Source of the DNA: Acinetobacter nosocomialis
Lineage (GTDB): Bacteria > Pseudomonadota > Gammaproteobacteria > Pseudomonadales > Moraxellaceae
Assembly (NCBI GenBank): GCA_025736915.1
Contig: CP107049.1
Location: 2,666,001-2,730,000 of the forward strand
Reading direction: 5' to 3'
Length of the DNA: 64,000 bases
Of this stretch, positions 1-9,313 are shown one piece after another (within the stretch, counting starts at the first letter, position 1; the number at the start of each line of letters is the position of its first letter). Made by a program: the position numbers and the translations under genes. The notes below the pieces were generated by a model. It made no database searches. It saw only the letters and a list, made by a program, of their open reading frames with translations, and had not been told where the DNA came from.

Positions 1-2
1 TA

Positions 3-335
3 CATACCGATGCAGGCCTTGAACTAAATATTGGTGAATATGTCACGGTCGGACATAAAGTCATGCTGCATGGTTGTACGATTGGTGATAATAGCCTGAT
101 TGGTATGAACGCAGTCATTTTAAATCGAGCTGTAATTGGTAAAAACTGTATTATTGGCGCCAATGCCTTAATTCCTGAAGGAAAAGTGATTCCAGATAAT
201 TCAGTGGTAATGGGTTCACCAGGTAAAATTGTCAAAACTTTAGATGAAGATGGTGCGGCAAAAATACGGTTTAGTGCACTACATTATGCTGAGCACTTTA
301 AAAGCTATGCTGATTTAAAAGAATTTCATTTTTAA
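3..335 (+). CDS. Gamma-carbonic anhydrase-like hexapeptide-repeat protein (5' end outside window)
   Basis: Only the C-terminal part is present: the reading frame is already open at base 3 and stops at 335. The peptide has the left-handed beta-helix pattern of hexapeptide repeats (for example [15 protein letters not shown], then [14 protein letters not shown] and [16 protein letters not shown]). The GHKVMLHGC segment matches the metal-binding His region of the YrdA/PaaY gamma-carbonic anhydrase-like family. Such proteins are cytoplasmic trimers binding Zn or Fe at subunit interfaces; many have no proven activity. A terminator-like hairpin follows at once. Family membership is well supported; the reaction is not determined. 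Confidence 0.85.
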   Translation, partial: HTDAGLELNIGEYVTVGHKVMLHGCTIGDNSLIGMNAVILNRAVIGKNCIIGANALIPEGKVIPDNSVVMGSPGKIVKTLDEDGAAKIRFSALHYAEHFKSYADLKEFHF

Positions 336-358
336 ATTTTCAGTAAGATATTTTCAAT

Positions 359-380
359 GCCAAGCACTTGCTTGGCGTTT
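359..380 (+). terminator. Rho-independent terminator after the carbonic anhydrase-like gene
   Basis: Stem GCCAAG / CTTGGC with loop CACTTG, followed by GTTTTTA. It lies 24 bases after the stop codon at 335 and before tsaB. Confidence 0.75.
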
Positions 381-467
381 TTATTTAGACAGGAACAACT
401 CGCCTATCAGAGCCGAGTGGGGTATCATAACTTCCGTTTTTAATCTGATTGAATACTAAGGTTGTGC

Positions 468-1133
468 ATGAAACTGCTGGCGTTGGAAACTGCAAATGAG
501 CAATGTTCCATTTCATTAATCGATGAAACCCAAGAACTATTTTTCCAACTCGATACGCGAGCGAAAGCACAAACCCAGACCATTCTGCCAATGATTGAGC
601 AAGGGTTGCAACAAACCGAACTTGACGTAGCTGGTTTAGATGCAATTGCCTTTAGTCGAGGGCCAGGTTCTTTTAGTGGTGTTCGAATTAATGCTGCTGT
701 TGCTCAGGCATTAGCTTGGTCACAAGATTTACCAGTGGTTCCAGTTTCTACGTTACAAGCTCTCGCACAGGCGGCTTACCGACTTGAAGGTTTAGAACAG
801 GTGACTGCGGTACTCGATGCACGTATGAACGAAGTTTACATTGCAAGTTTTGTTCTAGATGAGCAAGGCATCATGCAGTGTATCGATGAAGAAAAATTAA
901 TGAACTACGAGCAAGCGGCTGCTTATGCAAAGCATTGCTTAATTGGTTCAGGTGCTAAGCTTCTTCAAGCCGATGCAGAGCATCAAACAATCACTGCCAC
1001 TGCACAAGACATTGCTTCGATTGCACGTGTCTATGCCACGCAAAAGCAGTGGGTTGATGCAGAACATGCTTTACCGGTTTACTTGCGTGATGATGCGTGG
1101 AAAAAAATAGCGGATCAGGGTAAAGCAAAGTAA
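468..1133 (+). CDS. tsaB: tRNA threonylcarbamoyladenosine biosynthesis protein TsaB
   Basis: TsaB is the ASKHA-fold partner of TsaD and TsaE in the cytoplasmic complex that installs t6A at position 37 of ANN-decoding tRNAs. The 221-residue length fits the family. The N terminus reads [17 protein letters not shown], the usual phosphate-1-like loop, and residues ~55-75 contain [12 protein letters not shown], a TsaB signature. I start at ATG 468 rather than the in-frame TTG at 462, because the family begins with MKLLALET. rsmJ follows after 11 bases, so the two are probably co-transcribed. Confidence 0.93.
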   Translation: MKLLALETANEQCSISLIDETQELFFQLDTRAKAQTQTILPMIEQGLQQTELDVAGLDAIAFSRGPGSFSGVRINAAVAQALAWSQDLPVVPVSTLQALAQAAYRLEGLEQVTAVLDARMNEVYIASFVLDEQGIMQCIDEEKLMNYEQAAAYAKHCLIGSGAKLLQADAEHQTITATAQDIASIARVYATQKQWVDAEHALPVYLRDDAWKKIADQGKAK

Positions 1134-1144
1134 AGGCACTACTC

Positions 1145-1936
1145 ATGCATATATATTTTGAAGTAGATTTTCAAGAGCAAGCACAGCACTACCAAGCTGT
1201 GCTTTGTTCTAGAGGTGTGACTGCCGATTTACAGCCGATTGAAAAGCTTAATGCTCGTTTTTTACGTTTAAACCCTGACTTAGCGCTTTGTGTAGATGAA
1301 AACGGACTTTGGTTATCTGCAAATGGCATGAAAATGCAGCCTGACTGGAAAGCTGAAATTCCGCGTTTAAAACGTGCAAGTCTTAAATCAGAGATGATTG
1401 CTCGAGCTTGTCAGTTGGGTGAAAAACCAGTACTTGTAGACGCAACAGCGGGTTTAGGCCATGACAGCTTACTTATGGCGTATTTAGGTGCTCAAATTCA
1501 GCTCGTTGAGCGCCATCCGATTTTATTTACTTTACTTGAAGCTTCAAAAGCTCAAGCACAGCACGATCCATTTTTAAATCAATTTATGGAACGTATTCAA
1601 CTGGTGTTTGCTGACTCTGCAAGCTATTTACAGCAATTAGATCAAGAAGCAAAAACGGTTGATGTGGTTTACCTTGACCCGATGTTTCCACAGCGTGACC
1701 AGAACCAACAAGCGATTAAGAAACAAGCCCAAGTCAAAAAGCAGATGCAGCTTTTGCATTTACTTTTACCAGAAGATGGTGAAATGGATTTAGGCGATAA
1801 TTTGCTTGAGTTGGCTAAAAAAGTTGCCAAGCGAGTGATTGTGAAACGGCCACGACATGCTGTTTTTTTAGCAAATCAAGAGCCAGCTCATCAGTGGCAG
1901 GGGGATGCTTGTCGTTTTGATGCTTACTTTCAGTAA
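1145..1936 (+). CDS. rsmJ: 16S rRNA (guanine1516-N2)-methyltransferase RsmJ
   Basis: This 263-residue class I SAM-dependent methyltransferase modifies G1516 of 16S rRNA. The SAM-binding motif [12 protein letters not shown] lies near residue 97. The acidic motif VERHP follows about 25 residues later, and the catalytic DPMFPQR motif lies near residue 177, all as in RsmJ (YhiQ). The C terminus [11 protein letters not shown] also fits the family. It lies 11 bases behind tsaB on the same strand. Assignment is firm at family level. Confidence 0.92.
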   Translation: MHIYFEVDFQEQAQHYQAVLCSRGVTADLQPIEKLNARFLRLNPDLALCVDENGLWLSANGMKMQPDWKAEIPRLKRASLKSEMIARACQLGEKPVLVDATAGLGHDSLLMAYLGAQIQLVERHPILFTLLEASKAQAQHDPFLNQFMERIQLVFADSASYLQQLDQEAKTVDVVYLDPMFPQRDQNQQAIKKQAQVKKQMQLLHLLLPEDGEMDLGDNLLELAKKVAKRVIVKRPRHAVFLANQEPAHQWQGDACRFDAYFQ

Positions 1937-2072
1937 GCTTATGTAAGGTTAAGTTTTATTGCTTGAATAATGCACAAATATATGTGATATAGTTCAAAAG
2001 CATGATTGCTAAAATTCTTAGCAGGCATACACTTATGGTGCCTGACAAAAACGAAATTTTTGAAACCTTTTT

Positions 2073-3524
2073 ATGATTGATCTCAAACCTTCCATTAACT
2101 TTTGGCATGATTTTAAAAGTAACCAGCTTGCCGGAATGTGGTTATTTTTGGGGTCAAGACGTTCCTTACAGATCGTACATCCTTCTATTCTTCAGCTTAT
2201 TGTTTGGGGGATATTAGGCGGATGTACCAATTCGCTTTATAGCTGGCTTGTTGCTGGCCAAACGGGTGACTTTAACTCGCAAGGCTTAATTGGGTACGCA
2301 CTTTGGCCTTTTATTGCGCTTATTGTTGGTATTTTTCTATCACAGCGTATTAATCAGCCGCGTTTAATGTTAGTTCCAGCTTTGCTCTGGCTGGTTTTAG
2401 ATACCAATATTTTATTAATTCAATGTTTAATTCAATATTTGGGTTCTAACGGTTATCTAAACTTTATTCCAGATGCCATTTATAACGGCATTTTACCAAG
2501 CCTATTTGTGGCACTTTTTGTGTGGCAAAGTTTAGCTGTTATTTGGGTTTTCTCACGTGAACTCAAGTGGCCTTGGTGGGAGCGAGCGTTGGTCATGGTT
2601 GCAACTATTGCGACCATGGTTGTTTGGCAACTTTCTGTAAAAGATCAGCCTATTTGGAAAGTAGAAGACTCTCCACCTACGTTTGCCGAAGATGCTTTCT
2701 ATGCACAAAGCAAGTTACTTCATGATGCCTTAGAACAGGTCCAATATGGTGAAGTGGCGAAAAGTCATTGGTATTTCTTGGGTGTTGCGGGCGATAGTTA
2801 CCAAGACGTTTTCAAGTCGGAAGTGGTCCGTATTAAGGAACAATTCGATACGCGTTTTGGTACCGTTGGGCGTTCAATGATGTTGGTCAATAACCCAGAT
2901 ACTCGAACCGAAATCCCGATTGCATCTAAAACCAGTATAGAACTGGCTCTACGCCGTATGGGCCAACAAATGAACCGTGATAGTGATGTGCTGTTCTTAT
3001 ACATGACATCGCACGGTGAGCAAAATCATTTTGAAATTGAAAATGCACCTTTAGATTTGGGGCAAGTCGATCCGAAATGGTTACGTGAAACACTCGATAA
3101 AGCAGGTATTCGTTGGCGCGTGATTGTCATTTCTGCTTGTTACTCTGGAAGTTTTATTCCTGCTTTACAGTCACCAGATACTTTAATTATTACGGCATCT
3201 GCGGCAGACAAAACCTCTTTTGGCTGTAATAACGAAGCTGACTATACTTATTTTGGACGAGCTTTCTTTGACTTGGCGATGCGAGAGCAGTCTTCAATGA
3301 AAGATTCGTTTAATGCTGCCAAGCAAACCGTAACCAAATGGGAAGTAGCTCAAGGTGTAGACCCTTCAGAGCCACAATGGATGATTGGTAAGAATATGGA
3401 ACTTATGCTACCTCAGTTGGAAAAATATCTTTTTCCACAGCAAAGTACAGGTAGTGTAAATATTGCTCAAACACAAACAGAGGCTAAAAACGATGCAACT
3501 CCTGCAAAAAAATCGCTGCTTTGA
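2073..3524 (+). CDS. Membrane-anchored C13-family (legumain-like) cysteine peptidase
   Basis: A 483-residue protein with an N-terminal membrane half (hydrophobic segments at about residues 40-60, 70-90, 95-120, 130-155 and 168-185) and a C-terminal hydrolase domain. The domain carries the legumain/caspase-type dyad: LYMTSHGEQ with His314 and VISACYSGSF with Cys356. NTASAADKTSFGC-like sequence after the Cys (ITASAADKTSFGC) fits peptidase C13. Bacterial members of this membrane class have no established substrate. The stop codon overlaps the start of fghA by 32 bp in another frame, implying translational coupling. Confidence 0.85.
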   Translation: MIDLKPSINFWHDFKSNQLAGMWLFLGSRRSLQIVHPSILQLIVWGILGGCTNSLYSWLVAGQTGDFNSQGLIGYALWPFIALIVGIFLSQRINQPRLMLVPALLWLVLDTNILLIQCLIQYLGSNGYLNFIPDAIYNGILPSLFVALFVWQSLAVIWVFSRELKWPWWERALVMVATIATMVVWQLSVKDQPIWKVEDSPPTFAEDAFYAQSKLLHDALEQVQYGEVAKSHWYFLGVAGDSYQDVFKSEVVRIKEQFDTRFGTVGRSMMLVNNPDTRTEIPIASKTSIELALRRMGQQMNRDSDVLFLYMTSHGEQNHFEIENAPLDLGQVDPKWLRETLDKAGIRWRVIVISACYSGSFIPALQSPDTLIITASAADKTSFGCNNEADYTYFGRAFFDLAMREQSSMKDSFNAAKQTVTKWEVAQGVDPSEPQWMIGKNMELMLPQLEKYLFPQQSTGSVNIAQTQTEAKNDATPAKKSLL

Positions 3525-4338
3525 AGGTGAGCAGCGCATTTACCAGTTTGATTCTCAATTATTAAAAGGCTCTACTAAGTTTGGTGTCTATTTGCCACCT
3601 GCTGCATTAGAAGGTAAACCTTGCTCAACTTTGTTTTACTTGGCTGGTTTAACGTGTACTGAGGAAACCTTTGCCATTAAAGCACATGCACAGCATATGG
3701 CAGCTCAGCTTAGTCTTATATTGATTACGCCTGATACTTCACCTCGTGGTGAACAGGTAACAGCTGGTGACAATTGGGATCTAGGACAAGGTGCGGGTTT
3801 TTATATCAATGCTACGCAAGCGCCGTGGTCTGAACATTATCAGATGGAAAGCTATTTAATTGATGAGTTATATCCACTCATTTTAAAAAGCTTTCCAGTA
3901 AATGCTCAGCAAGTTGGTGTCTTTGGACATTCGATGGGTGGTCATGGCGCATTAACTTTGGCTTTTAAATATCCTGACAAGTTTAAGTCGGTATCTGCTT
4001 TTGCGCCGATCTGTTCGCCAACTGATTGTGCATGGGGTGAAAAAGCATTTAGCCATTATTTAGGTGCAGATCGTGAGAGCTGGTTGGACCATGATGCCAC
4101 AGCTTTAGTCTCAAAAAATGCTGCAGTTTTTAGCGAAATTTTGGTTGATCAGGGATTAGATGATCAATTTTATGAACAACTTCACCCTGAAAAATTTAAG
4201 CAAGCATGTTTAAAGGCAGGGCAGCCTTTAACTTTAAGACAACATGCGGGTTATGATCATGGCTATTATTTTATCCAGACCTTTATGGATGAGCATTTGC
4301 AGTTTCATGCAATCCAGTTGGAAAAGGTTGCTGGCTAA
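3493..4338 (+). CDS. fghA: S-formylglutathione hydrolase
   Basis: Hydrolyses S-formylglutathione to glutathione and formate, the last step of glutathione-dependent formaldehyde detoxification in the cytoplasm. The protein is an esterase-D-type alpha/beta hydrolase with nucleophile elbow GHSMGGHGAL, oxyanion region YLAGLTCTEE, and C-terminal catalytic HAGYDHGYYFI. I start at ATG 3493, which gives MQLLQKNRCFEGEQ and overlaps the preceding peptidase gene by 32 bp. An upstream in-frame TTG at 3463 is less likely. The usual partner, glutathione-dependent formaldehyde dehydrogenase, is not adjacent. Confidence 0.93.
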   Translation: MQLLQKNRCFEGEQRIYQFDSQLLKGSTKFGVYLPPAALEGKPCSTLFYLAGLTCTEETFAIKAHAQHMAAQLSLILITPDTSPRGEQVTAGDNWDLGQGAGFYINATQAPWSEHYQMESYLIDELYPLILKSFPVNAQQVGVFGHSMGGHGALTLAFKYPDKFKSVSAFAPICSPTDCAWGEKAFSHYLGADRESWLDHDATALVSKNAAVFSEILVDQGLDDQFYEQLHPEKFKQACLKAGQPLTLRQHAGYDHGYYFIQTFMDEHLQFHAIQLEKVAG

Positions 4339-4341
4339 TAA

Positions 4342-4620
4342 TTAGTGCTGCCATTCCACCTGAAATTCTTGTTGAGCCATACGGTTTAGATGATCAAGGA
4401 CAACTTTTTCCAAGTGGTCATGGTCATCTAACTGGCTATCAATAGCAACATTTAATTGCTCTGTTTCTGGTGCAAGCGTAATGGTTGCTGTAGGCATTAA
4501 GATTTTAAAATCTTGCTCAGTTTCTTGTACTTCAAACTTATGTTTCCAATGATTAACTAGACGTTTTGCAATGCGTTTTCCATCGTTTGTTAATAGATGA
4601 GTCGTACTTTTCATTATCAA
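4342..4620 (-). CDS. DUF2218 domain protein
   Basis: A 92-residue soluble protein that fits the DUF2218 family: N-terminal KSTTHLLTNDGKRIAKRLVNHWKHKF, a beta-rich centre, and a C-terminal DHLNRMAQQEFQVEW. The function of the family is unknown; members are often near iron or siderophore genes in other bacteria, but nothing here supports that. It is convergent with fghA, with three bases between stop codons and no terminator. ATG 4614 is an alternative start two codons in. Confidence 0.75.
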   Translation of the reverse strand: MIMKSTTHLLTNDGKRIAKRLVNHWKHKFEVQETEQDFKILMPTATITLAPETEQLNVAIDSQLDDHDHLEKVVLDHLNRMAQQEFQVEWQH

Positions 4621-4798
4621 TCCTCACATTGGTTTAATGTACCTTAACAAATTCGTTTGGCACTTGGCATTCTATAGTAGCAACGTTACGTTGCAAGTTT
4701 GAAATGTTGTCAATTAAACAAGGAAGGGCGGGCTAAGTAGGTTCTTTTTTGTTATAATTTCTAACCTCTCCTTAAACTTCTAGCCAGGTCATCCACCT

Positions 4799-5485
4799 AT
4801 GTCCAAGCCTTATTTGATTGCTCCTTCTATTTTATCTGCCGATTTTGCTCGTTTAGGCGAAGATGTAGACAAAGTGTTAGCTGCAGGTGCAGATGTAGTG
4901 CATTTTGACGTGATGGATAATCACTATGTTCCAAACTTAACTTTTGGTGCTGGTGTATGTAAGGCTCTAAAAAACTATGGTGTTAAAGCTCCAATTGATG
5001 TGCATTTAATGGTGTCTCCAGTTGATCGTATTATTGGTGATTTCCTAGAAGCAGGCGCTGATATTATTACTTTCCACCCAGAAGCATCTCACCACATCGA
5101 TCGTTCATTACAACTTATTAAGTCTGGTGGTGCTAAAGCAGGTTTAGTCTTTAACCCAGCAACGCCATTACACCATTTAGATTACGTGCTTGATAAAGTT
5201 GACCAAATTTTAATAATGAGTGTAAACCCTGGCTTTGGTGGACAAAAGTTCATTCCAATGACTTTAGAGAAATTACGTGCAGCGCGCAAAATTATCGATG
5301 CAAGTGGCCGTGATATCCGTTTAGAAGTTGACGGTGGTGTTGGCCCAGCAAATATTCGTGAAATTGCAGAAGCGGGTGCCGATATGTTTGTTGCTGGTTC
5401 AGCTATTTTTGGTCAACCAGATTATAAAGTTGTAATTGATCAAATGCGTGCAGAGCTTGCTAAAGTAGGGACGAAAGAGGTTTAA
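4799..5485 (+). CDS. rpe: Ribulose-phosphate 3-epimerase
   Basis: Interconverts ribulose 5-phosphate and xylulose 5-phosphate in the pentose phosphate pathway. The 228-residue TIM barrel shows every family hallmark: [15 protein letters not shown] at the N terminus, [18 protein letters not shown] with metal-binding His and catalytic Asp, [16 protein letters not shown], and LEVDGGV near residue 178. A TATAAT hexamer at 4753-4758 is a candidate -10 box, though no good -35 is visible. A DnaA-box-like repeat array lies just downstream. Confidence 0.97.
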   Translation: MSKPYLIAPSILSADFARLGEDVDKVLAAGADVVHFDVMDNHYVPNLTFGAGVCKALKNYGVKAPIDVHLMVSPVDRIIGDFLEAGADIITFHPEASHHIDRSLQLIKSGGAKAGLVFNPATPLHHLDYVLDKVDQILIMSVNPGFGGQKFIPMTLEKLRAARKIIDASGRDIRLEVDGGVGPANIREIAEAGADMFVAGSAIFGQPDYKVVIDQMRAELAKVGTKEV

Positions 5486-5593
5486 TAGCTTTTTTGTGCT
5501 TGGATAAGGTGAGATATGCTTTTCGCCACTCACAGCATAGCTGTTCGTCTTGCACTCGGGCAGCGATACTTAATCGCTGCTACCCCTCGTTCA

Positions 5594-5653
5594 TGTGGAT
5601 AACTTTGTTTATAACTGTATGGATAACTGTGTTGATAACCGTATGGATAAGGT
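5594..5653 (+). repeat. 12-bp-period array of DnaA-box-like motifs
   Basis: Five units in exact 12-bp register start at 5594, 5606, 5618, 5630 and 5642: TGTGGATAACTT, TGTTTATAACTG, TATGGATAACTG, TGTTGATAACCG, TATGGATAAGGT. The first contains TGTGGATAA, the exact reverse complement of the consensus DnaA box TTATCCACA; the others differ from it at one or two positions. A candidate DnaA-binding or replication-timing site; binding is inferred. Confidence 0.7.
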
Positions 5654-5711
5654 GTTGGTAAAATAAACAAAATGAGATCAAACGTTTACTCTCTAAACAA
5701 AATATATGAAA

Positions 5712-5738
5712 AAAGAACGCTTTGACGTTCTTTTTTTA
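5712..5738 (+). terminator. Rho-independent terminator
   Basis: Stem AAAGAACG (5712-5719) / CGTTCTTT (5726-5733), loop CTTTGA, followed by a T run. It closes the rpe/array region before the phosphatase gene. Confidence 0.75.
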
Positions 5739-5921
5739 TGCGTATTGAATATTTTATTGTCTGGTTTTTTATTAAGCTTTGCTAAAAAATAACCTGTGCA
5801 AAAAACGAGATGAGGCTGTATAAAACTTTTAAAAACTTATAGAGAGAAAACTGTAAAAGTGTCATGAAAAGTAAAGCTAAATTTGTTTTAATAAGATTTT
5901 AGTAAGAGACCTAGATCATTA

Positions 5922-6743
5922 ATGACAGTAAAAATTTTAGCGGTAGATATGGATGGGACTTTTCTTAATTCTAAGAAGCAGTACAACAAAGCACGTTTTT
6001 TAAAACAGTATGAACAATTAAAACAAAATAACATTCATTTTGTGGTGGCTAGTGGCAACCAACTTGCAAAGCTTGTGACCTATTTTCCAGAAATTAATCA
6101 TGAAATTGCTTTTATTGCGGAAAATGGCGCACATGTTGTAGATGCTGGACAAGAACTCGCTTTTGCCCATTTAAGCAAAGAACAATTTAGTAATATTCTA
6201 AAAGCGATTGACCCTGCGTATACCTCGACTATGGTGATCTGTGGGAAACAGAGTGCTTATGTGCATAGCAGCATGAACGCAGAGGACTACGCTAAAGTCG
6301 CTCGATATTTTGAGAAGCTGACAGTTATCGATGACTTTTATTCGTTAGATGACTTGGTGTGTAAAATTACTTTTACTGCTCAGGAAAGCGAAAGTTTTGC
6401 AATTTTTGAGCATTTTCAGAAGCAAAGTTTTGTAGCAGATAAAGTTTTAGTGCCTGTTTCTAGTGGTTTTGGTTTTATCGATTTAATTCTTCCTGATCAG
6501 CATAAAGCGCATGGTTTGAAGCTATTACTACAAAAATGGCAGATTGAGCCTAATCAGGTGGTGGCGATAGGTGATAACAATAATGATATTCAGATGATTA
6601 AAGCAGTCGGTTATGGTTTTGCTGTTGAAAATGCTGTTCAAGCTTTAAAAGCAGTGGCACCTTATGCAACTGTAAGTAATGAACAAGAAGGTGCACTAGA
6701 TGTGATTGATTTAGTCCTTCAGCATCAACCTCCGTTTGCTTAA
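5922..6743 (+). CDS. Cof-type HAD-family sugar-phosphate phosphatase
   Basis: A 273-residue cytoplasmic HAD hydrolase of the Cof/YbiV type (IIB cap). Motif I is AVDMDGTFLNS (nucleophile and acid Asp near residues 8 and 10), motif II lies in FVVASGNQ near residue 45, and motif IV is AIGDNNNDIQMI near residue 217. Relatives dephosphorylate sugar phosphates, FMN or pyridoxal phosphate; the substrate cannot be told from sequence. The start ATG 5922 has only a weak upstream purine stretch (GTAAGAGACC). Confidence 0.88.
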   Translation: MTVKILAVDMDGTFLNSKKQYNKARFLKQYEQLKQNNIHFVVASGNQLAKLVTYFPEINHEIAFIAENGAHVVDAGQELAFAHLSKEQFSNILKAIDPAYTSTMVICGKQSAYVHSSMNAEDYAKVARYFEKLTVIDDFYSLDDLVCKITFTAQESESFAIFEHFQKQSFVADKVLVPVSSGFGFIDLILPDQHKAHGLKLLLQKWQIEPNQVVAIGDNNNDIQMIKAVGYGFAVENAVQALKAVAPYATVSNEQEGALDVIDLVLQHQPPFA

Positions 6744-6841
6744 TGACCGTAAAAACAATCAATTAAGATGTAAAATTGTATCTGATTTAAAACTTGGTTA
6801 TGCTAATACACCATAGATAAATGGATTGCTCAAGGCAATAA

Positions 6842-7237
6842 ATGATGACACTGCAACACTTACGCAAGTATGCTTGGTTTGTGTTCCTAATGACTTTGGT
6901 CGTTGGGTGGAGTGGTGTGTCTGTTGCTCAAATGCCTATGCAGCATGATCTTCATACGATGCCATGTCATAGTAAGCAAATGACACATCATACTATGCAG
7001 GGTCAAGCTGATGATCAGGCGATGTGTCATCAATCTATGGTGAAAGTTTCTCAACATGGCGAACATTGCCAAGACTGTAATCCTGTCCATTGCCAGATGG
7101 TGAATTTGGCATTACAGCAAGCAGTACCAGATATTGACTCGCAATTCATTCCTATCTCGTCTCAATTTAGTAGTATTTATCAGGCTCAGCATTTAGCCGG
7201 ATACTGGCAAGAAATTTTACGTCCTCCAAAAGCTTAA
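6842..7237 (+). CDS. Cys/His/Met-rich secreted protein heading the copper locus (CopL-like)
   Basis: A 131-residue small protein with an N-terminal signal sequence (hydrophobic FVFLMTLVVGWSGVSVA, cleavage likely near residue 30). A region dense in metal ligands follows: MPMQHDLHTMPCHSKQMTHH, then HGEHCQDCNPVHCQM. The His, Met and Cys spacing suggests copper binding in the periplasm. It stands 39 bases before copA on the same strand, the position that CopL-type proteins occupy in other bacteria, but homology to CopL is an inference. Two in-frame ATGs (6842, 6845) are possible starts. Confidence 0.7.
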   Translation: MMTLQHLRKYAWFVFLMTLVVGWSGVSVAQMPMQHDLHTMPCHSKQMTHHTMQGQADDQAMCHQSMVKVSQHGEHCQDCNPVHCQMVNLALQQAVPDIDSQFIPISSQFSSIYQAQHLAGYWQEILRPPKA

Positions 7238-7276
7238 TCCTTTCTTACTTATTTTTTAGTTCAAAGGATTACAGCA

Positions 7277-9313
7277 ATGTCTCATAAAACAATTAGCAGC
7301 CTCGTCGCTGTATTTGGTCTATTGGTTTCACCATGGACTCTCGCGGCAATTAAGGAATATCACCTTAATATTAATGAACAACAGGTCAATGTTACTGGTC
7401 AGTCGCTTAAGCGAATTACCGTAAATGGAAAATTTACAGCACCACTCCTTGAGTTTGAGGAAGGAGATGAGGCTGTTATTCATGTTCATAACCAATTAAA
7501 GAATCAAGATACCTCTTTACACTGGCATGGCTTATTACTGCCAGGGTTAATGGATGGTGTACCGGGTTTCAATGGTTTTAAAGGAATCGCGCCAAACGGA
7601 GATTTTGTTTACCGTTTTAAGGTGAAACAAAATGGCACATATTGGTATCACGCCCATAGTAAAGGCCAAGAGCAAGATGGTTTATATGGCCCGCTCGTGA
7701 TTTATCCAAAAGGAAAAATACCCGTAGCGGCGCATGAAAAAGCTGACCGTGATTATGTGGTGATGCTTTCAGATTTTCATAACTCTTCTAGCGATAGTAT
7801 TTTAAAGAATTTAAAGAAATCTGCTGAGTATTATCAAAACCGCCGTGAAACCGTATCTGATGTGTGGAAGCAAGTTAAAGCACAAGGCTTAAAGGCAACT
7901 TGGCAAGATCGTTCGATGTGGAATCAGATGCGGATGTTAAAAACCGATATGTCTGATGTGACGGGTTATACCTTCTTAGTTAACGGCAAGACACCACAGC
8001 AAAACTGGACAGGTAATTTTAAAGCTGGAGATAAGGTCCGATTACGATTTATTAATGCATCAGCAATGTCATTTTTTGATGTCAGAATTCCAAATTTGAA
8101 AATGACTGTTGTGAGTGCAGACGGACAGCCAGTTAAGCCTGTAGCAATTGATGAGTTTCGTATTGGTACAGCGGAAACCTACGATGTCATTGTAGAACCT
8201 AAACAAGCAAATTATCAGATTGAAGCAGAGTCTATTGACCGTAGTGGTTTCGCTATCGGCACTTTGCACAATGAAAATACAGAGGCTGTGGGGCCAGTCC
8301 AAATGCCAACACCACGCCCACGTGCTTTGTTAACCATGGACGATATGGGCATGAGTCATGGTGATGGAAGTGATGATCATGCTGGTCATCAAATGAATAT
8401 GAAACATGACATGTCATCAATGCCTGAAATGAAAAAAGAAGAGAGCCAGACTAATCATGATCACACAATGATGAGCATGAGCAATGACATGAAAAATATG
8501 TCATCTGAAGAACATGATCACTCTATGATGCAAATGAAGCACGACATGTCGGCCATGCCTGAAATGAAAAATCAGGATGCCCATGCCAGTCATAATCATA
8601 TGATGGAAATGGATCATGACATGAAAAATATGTCATCTGGTGAACATGAGCCCTCTATGATGCAAATGAAGCATGATATGCAGGCAATGCCGTCTAGTGA
8701 GCATGACCACACTATGATGAATATGAATCATGAGATGCCGACTCAATCTGAGAATAAGTCCAAAAAAGATGAGCCAGTTTATGGTTGGGCAAATGCTTCA
8801 ACACCAGCAGGTATGAAAGCACTGCAATATAGCGATTTACAATCATTAACGACTCAGCCAGATACCCGTGCGCCCGAGCGTGAATTAGTCATCCGTTTAG
8901 GGGGCAATATGGAACGTTATATCTGGACTATTAATGGTAAGAAATTTAACGAAGCTGAACCATTACAAGTTAAATATGGTGAACGTATTCGCTTGAAGTT
9001 TGTGAATGACAGTATGATGGCCCATCCAATGCATTTACATGGCATGTTTATGCAATTAGAAAATGGTCAACAAGCTGAAAACTTACCAAATAAACATACC
9101 GTTATTGTTCCACCAGGAAAGACAGTTACTGCGTTATTGACAGCCGATGCCTTAGGAGAGTGGGCGATTCATTGCCATCTGCTTTATCACATGAGTGCAG
9201 GGATGATGAATAAGTTGATTGTTGCTCAAGTTAACGATGGACAACAACCAGCTCAATCACAGTCAACCGTTCAATCTGAAAATGAGAAAGGAGCTAGTCA
9301 TGCGCATCACTAA
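7277..9313 (+). CDS. copA: CopA-type periplasmic multicopper oxidase
   Basis: A 678-residue multicopper oxidase of the PcoA/CopA copper-resistance family, thought to oxidise Cu(I) in the periplasm. The type 2/3 copper motifs are HWHG (residues 82-85), WYHAHS (~125), HPMHLHG (583-589) and HCHLLYHMSAGM (from 632). Between the second and third cupredoxin domains, about residues 350-490 form a low-complexity insert rich in Met, His and Asp (repeated MMQMKHDM-like units) that could hold many Cu(I) ions. The N terminus is a plain hydrophobic Sec-like signal without the twin arginine seen in classical CopA. copB overlaps its 3' end. Confidence 0.93.
   Translation: MSHKTISSLVAVFGLLVSPWTLAAIKEYHLNINEQQVNVTGQSLKRITVNGKFTAPLLEFEEGDEAVIHVHNQLKNQDTSLHWHGLLLPGLMDGVPGFNGFKGIAPNGDFVYRFKVKQNGTYWYHAHSKGQEQDGLYGPLVIYPKGKIPVAAHEKADRDYVVMLSDFHNSSSDSILKNLKKSAEYYQNRRETVSDVWKQVKAQGLKATWQDRSMWNQMRMLKTDMSDVTGYTFLVNGKTPQQNWTGNFKAGDKVRLRFINASAMSFFDVRIPNLKMTVVSADGQPVKPVAIDEFRIGTAETYDVIVEPKQANYQIEAESIDRSGFAIGTLHNENTEAVGPVQMPTPRPRALLTMDDMGMSHGDGSDDHAGHQMNMKHDMSSMPEMKKEESQTNHDHTMMSMSNDMKNMSSEEHDHSMMQMKHDMSAMPEMKNQDAHASHNHMMEMDHDMKNMSSGEHEPSMMQMKHDMQAMPSSEHDHTMMNMNHEMPTQSENKSKKDEPVYGWANASTPAGMKALQYSDLQSLTTQPDTRAPERELVIRLGGNMERYIWTINGKKFNEAEPLQVKYGERIRLKFVNDSMMAHPMHLHGMFMQLENGQQAENLPNKHTVIVPPGKTVTALLTADALGEWAIHCHLLYHMSAGMMNKLIVAQVNDGQQPAQSQSTVQSENEKGASHAHH

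Larger units (their letters stand above)
5486..5921. other. Long intergenic region behind rpe
   Basis: 436 bases without a convincing gene. From left to right it holds a perfect 8-bp hairpin (GCAGCGAT 5560-5567 / ATCGCTGC 5573-5580, no U-tract), the 12-bp-period array at 5594-5653, and a terminator near 5712. AT-rich sequence leading to the next gene completes it. Confidence 0.7.

Noticed and set aside
5594..5653. Plasmid-type replication origin with iterons
   Set aside because: No replication initiator gene is near and the units are shorter than usual iterons; chromosomal DnaA-type sites fit better.
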